Positions 61,678 through 64,000 of a DNA stretch of 64,000 nt are shown one piece after another. How positions within the stretch are numbered: the stretch's first letter is position 1; every line of letters begins with the position of its first letter. Below the pieces are notes generated by a model, which was given only the letters and a program-made list of their open reading frames with translations, had not been told where the DNA came from and ran no database searches. Where the stretch lies: NCBI GenBank assembly GCA_013399115.1, contig VXAA01000168.1, positions 86,252-150,251 on the forward strand, in the 5' to 3' direction. The position numbers and the translations under genes are program-made. The stretch is from Anseranas semipalmata (lineage: Eukaryota > Chordata > Aves > Anseriformes > Anseranatidae).

Positions 61678-64000
61678 GTGAGTAGATCAGAGTGCTGATT
61701 TAAACTTTTATTTGAGCAAACCATTGAAGTATTACTTTGTTGCATTGCTTTGCTGCAAGATATAAAATACAGGCATAAAAGCTTAATGCCTTATCGCTTC
61801 TATCCCTTTCTGCTAAACTGCCTTCATAGTTCTGAATGGATATTAAGGACTGGGTTTTATGTAGTTTTGATTGATGCAAAGTAAATCTGTGAAACAGGAG
61901 TCACACCTTTAGATTTGCAATTCTCTAGGCTGTCTGGGGACTGCTGGTTGCTATTTTATTCAAAATGCTGCTGTAGCAGTTTCCTTCATCGCAGCTTGGC
62001 TGGCCAATCTATGTGTCTCAGTTTGGGGATAGGAATATATTTCCTTGGGGGCAGTTAGGTTTGTTGCTGTTTTCAAACAGTTGAGTTATGAGCAACTTAA
62101 AGATTTGGTCCATTTAAAAAGAAAATTGCTTTAAAACCTAAAGCCAATTATGTGATCTGTTTTGAAGGCAAACCTATTTTATTCTGAGTCTGAATTCCAT
62201 CCAAACCATCAAGTGTTGCTTAGGGCAAAATAAAATAGGCTCCCCTGTTCCAGACTATACTATGCTGCTCTTCGCATGTCCTTTCTGGTACTAAATCTCC
62301 TAAGATTTCCTCTCCTGAAGAACAGTGTGTTGAAAGGATTTTGACAATTGGTGCATTTAACATGTGCCTTCAGCTGCTGGTGAAAAATTTGCCGGAACAG
62401 ATATTCTGGTGCATTCCTGATGCATGTCCCAGCCATCCAGAAAAGACAGCAGTAACTTAGGATATAAGTAGTTCTTGGTCTCTGACAAATCTTGGTGGTT
62501 GTCGTAAATTGTTCTATTTAATACGTTGTATTTTCCTGAGGGATTGCTCTTGAAGATGCACAGACCTCTGCCTATAGCGTTGGTAGATTTCCATTTTTCA
62601 CACCCATCTGTTAATAGAAATGGAAATAACATTTGCATAGAAGTGTTGTATTTCTTTATGTCAAAACATTGGTTTCAGCTCATGAATGGATTTGCCACCT
62701 CACCAGTTCATGATGCTATTTCCTTCTGGTACCTCCACTGTCTTTGAGTTACTGCCAAGGTACATGAACCAACTTCCGTCTTGTTCCGTTACTTTCCAGC
62801 ATAAGGCTTGTGTTGGGAGTTAGTCGTATTGTCCACAGATGTTTTATGTAGCTAGTAATTAACCCCATCTTTTTTGCTTTCTTGGACACCACACTATAGC
62901 TGCACGCTGTCAAGCTGCCGCTTTGGCTCAGCAGTTCTAAATCTCCTAATGTGCTACTGAGTCATGTGTCTGTTGCATCTCTGTTTTTTGCTTCTCATAG
63001 CAATGGCAAATTAAAAGTCAGAGGAATACAGTCTAGTTTGACACCAGCATTTAAAATAAATAGACTCTAGCAAATTGACTTTACCTGTATAACTGAGCTT
63101 TGGTGTAAAGGCTTGATGGGAGTTACTTTTCTCGGTGTATCATAGTTCCTCAAGATGCTCTGGAGTGACCTGTGTTGGATGCTTTCAAATCGTCTCTTAA
63201 AATCCATGCTGTCTGAGTGGTTTTTGCCACTTAATTCTATCTTTGGAGAGCATTTGTATGGCAAATGTTAGACCAGCTTGTTGTCTACATGGTGGAAATC
63301 CAACCTATTTCTCCATTGCAATTGCCTGAGCCAACTGTTTTCTTTAGTTTCCAAGGCCTTTCCTTGTTCATCCTTAACAGGCCTTGTGGCTGGTGTGATT
63401 GTGCCAGTTAGATTTCTGCTGAGTTTGTATTTTGCTATCAACTCTTTTAATAGCTGCTTCAGCTTCTTTGGCTATACAATCCATATGGATTTTTCTCCAG
63501 TTTCTTCTTGCTCTGCTTCTTAATGCCCTCCTTTCTTTATACATATAAAGTTTATGATGCTGCTTTTTCTGAAGGTGTTTTTGAGCGGCTGATGATTGCT
63601 TTGGCTTGTTTCCTGTCTTTCATGCAATTTCTCATATCATCACTTATCCAGATTTTAAGTCTTGCCTGGAAAACAGCTATAGTTATTCTAGCATCAGTGA
63701 TAACTGTCATGAAAAAAGAAGAGATCCTGCCAAATTCTGCCCTCGTGACAGCCAGGTGTGGCTCAAAATGCTTTTTGAAAGGACCAAACATGCACTTTTT
63801 CAAGGCAGAATTTAGCCTCAGAGGATAATATCCGCTGCACTTCCTAGGGCCCTCCACTGGAACGGGACACCGGTGTCGGAAGGCAGAGTGCTCTGCAGGG
63901 CTGGCCCGCAGCGAGTGGAAGTGCCCTTCCCTGCACGACCTGGGCCTCCCCTGGCAGTGCTGCTTGGCTGATGCTGCCGCTGTGCTTCTTTCAAGCTGAC
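61678..64000 (+). other. DIS3L2: DIS3L2 intron, partial
   Basis: It begins GTGAGT and continues past the window edge. It is mostly unique AT-leaning sequence, with a decayed RTE-like LINE on the minus strand in the right part. No DIS3L2 exon was recognised. Confidence 0.85.
63060..63830 (-). mobile_element. Decayed RTE-like LINE coding fragment, minus strand
   Basis: Minus-strand translation, shifting frame, shows in order: RLKIWISDDMRNCMKDRKQAK (from about 63687 leftwards), then RSRARRNWRKIHMDCIAKEA with EAAIKR (about 63515 to 63440), then RPVKDEQGKALET (about 63390 to 63350). This matches the linker between endonuclease and reverse transcriptase in RTE-type ('craniofacial development protein 2-like') LINEs, with patterns like W(I/M)S(D/E)...ERRxxK, DKRKYIDDLAxEAExAAKR and RPVKDKxGK. 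Several stops and frameshifts show it is long dead. A further minus-strand stretch to about 63060 may continue it, less clearly. The clade (RTE or a relative) and both ends are uncertain. Confidence 0.6.

Larger units (their letters stand above)
1719..64000 (+). other. DIS3L2: DIS3L2 gene, 5' part (runs off the right edge)
   Basis: This is the overall locus. Six exons can be chained in one reading frame: 1719/1739-2435, 19775-19933, 20224-20366, 26066-26119, 30355-30456 and 61443-61677. The last five translate to a close match to the first ~200 residues of mammalian DIS3L2, exon by exon and in order. The phases are 1, 1, 0, 0, 0 and 1, and they agree across every junction. Known family role: DIS3L2 is an exosome-independent cytoplasmic RNase II/RNB enzyme that degrades 3'-uridylated RNAs such as pre-let-7 tagged by terminal uridylyl transferases. 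Loss in humans causes Perlman overgrowth syndrome. The catalytic exons are not in the window. Any exon left of 1719 would be 5' UTR or promoter and is not identified with confidence. Confidence 0.93.

Noticed and set aside
63067..63264. Minus-strand segment with 'HRSLQSILR', similar to a motif near the C-terminus of some LINE proteins
   Set aside because: It would be out of order relative to the clear linker motifs just to the right without a large deletion. Probably coincidence, so it is not used as evidence for the LINE call.

Overview
The window looks like nuclear DNA from a bird. It is intron-rich, sparsely coding and AT-leaning. It carries a CR1 LINE 3' end of the avian/sauropsid type (44920-44978) and older CR1/L3-like fossils, and it has one short assembly gap (12239-12285). 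It is neither bacterial nor viral. I assign the bird from repeat content and protein sequence, and I cannot name the species.

One gene is supported: the 5' part of DIS3L2 on the + strand, coding for a cytoplasmic 3'-5' exoribonuclease of the RNase II/RNB family that degrades oligouridylated RNAs. Five exons match the start of vertebrate DIS3L2: 19775-19933, 20224-20366, 26066-26119, 30355-30456 and 61443-61677. All five have canonical AG/GT borders and matching phases. They cover the N-terminal tail and much of the first cold-shock domain. The rest of the protein (second cold-shock domain, RNB catalytic domain, S1 domain) must lie to the right of 64000.

The most interesting observation is a long open exon at about 1719-2435. 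It starts with a strong-context ATG at 1739 and ends in a near-perfect donor. It joins in phase to the 19775 exon, which is itself open upstream of the conserved DIS3L2 start codon (19882). If spliced this way, the gene encodes a form with about 268 extra N-terminal residues that are absent from the human and mouse proteins as I know them. The canonical ATG would then be an internal methionine, or the start of a shorter isoform.

Layout: 1-1718, upstream region with a small CpG-rich patch; 1719-2435, putative N-terminal exon; 2436-19774, intron with CR1/L3-like fossils, the gap and candidate regulatory stretches; 19775-30456, four exons with short to medium introns; 30457-61442, a single intron of about 31 kb with simple repeats, a CR1 tail, a T57 tract beside a GC-rich block and AT-rich possible conserved elements; 61443-61677, exon; 61678-64000, intron with a decayed RTE-like LINE on the minus strand. 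I found no second protein gene, tRNA, rRNA or CRISPR array. Most long open frames outside the listed exons look like chance or transposon remnants.
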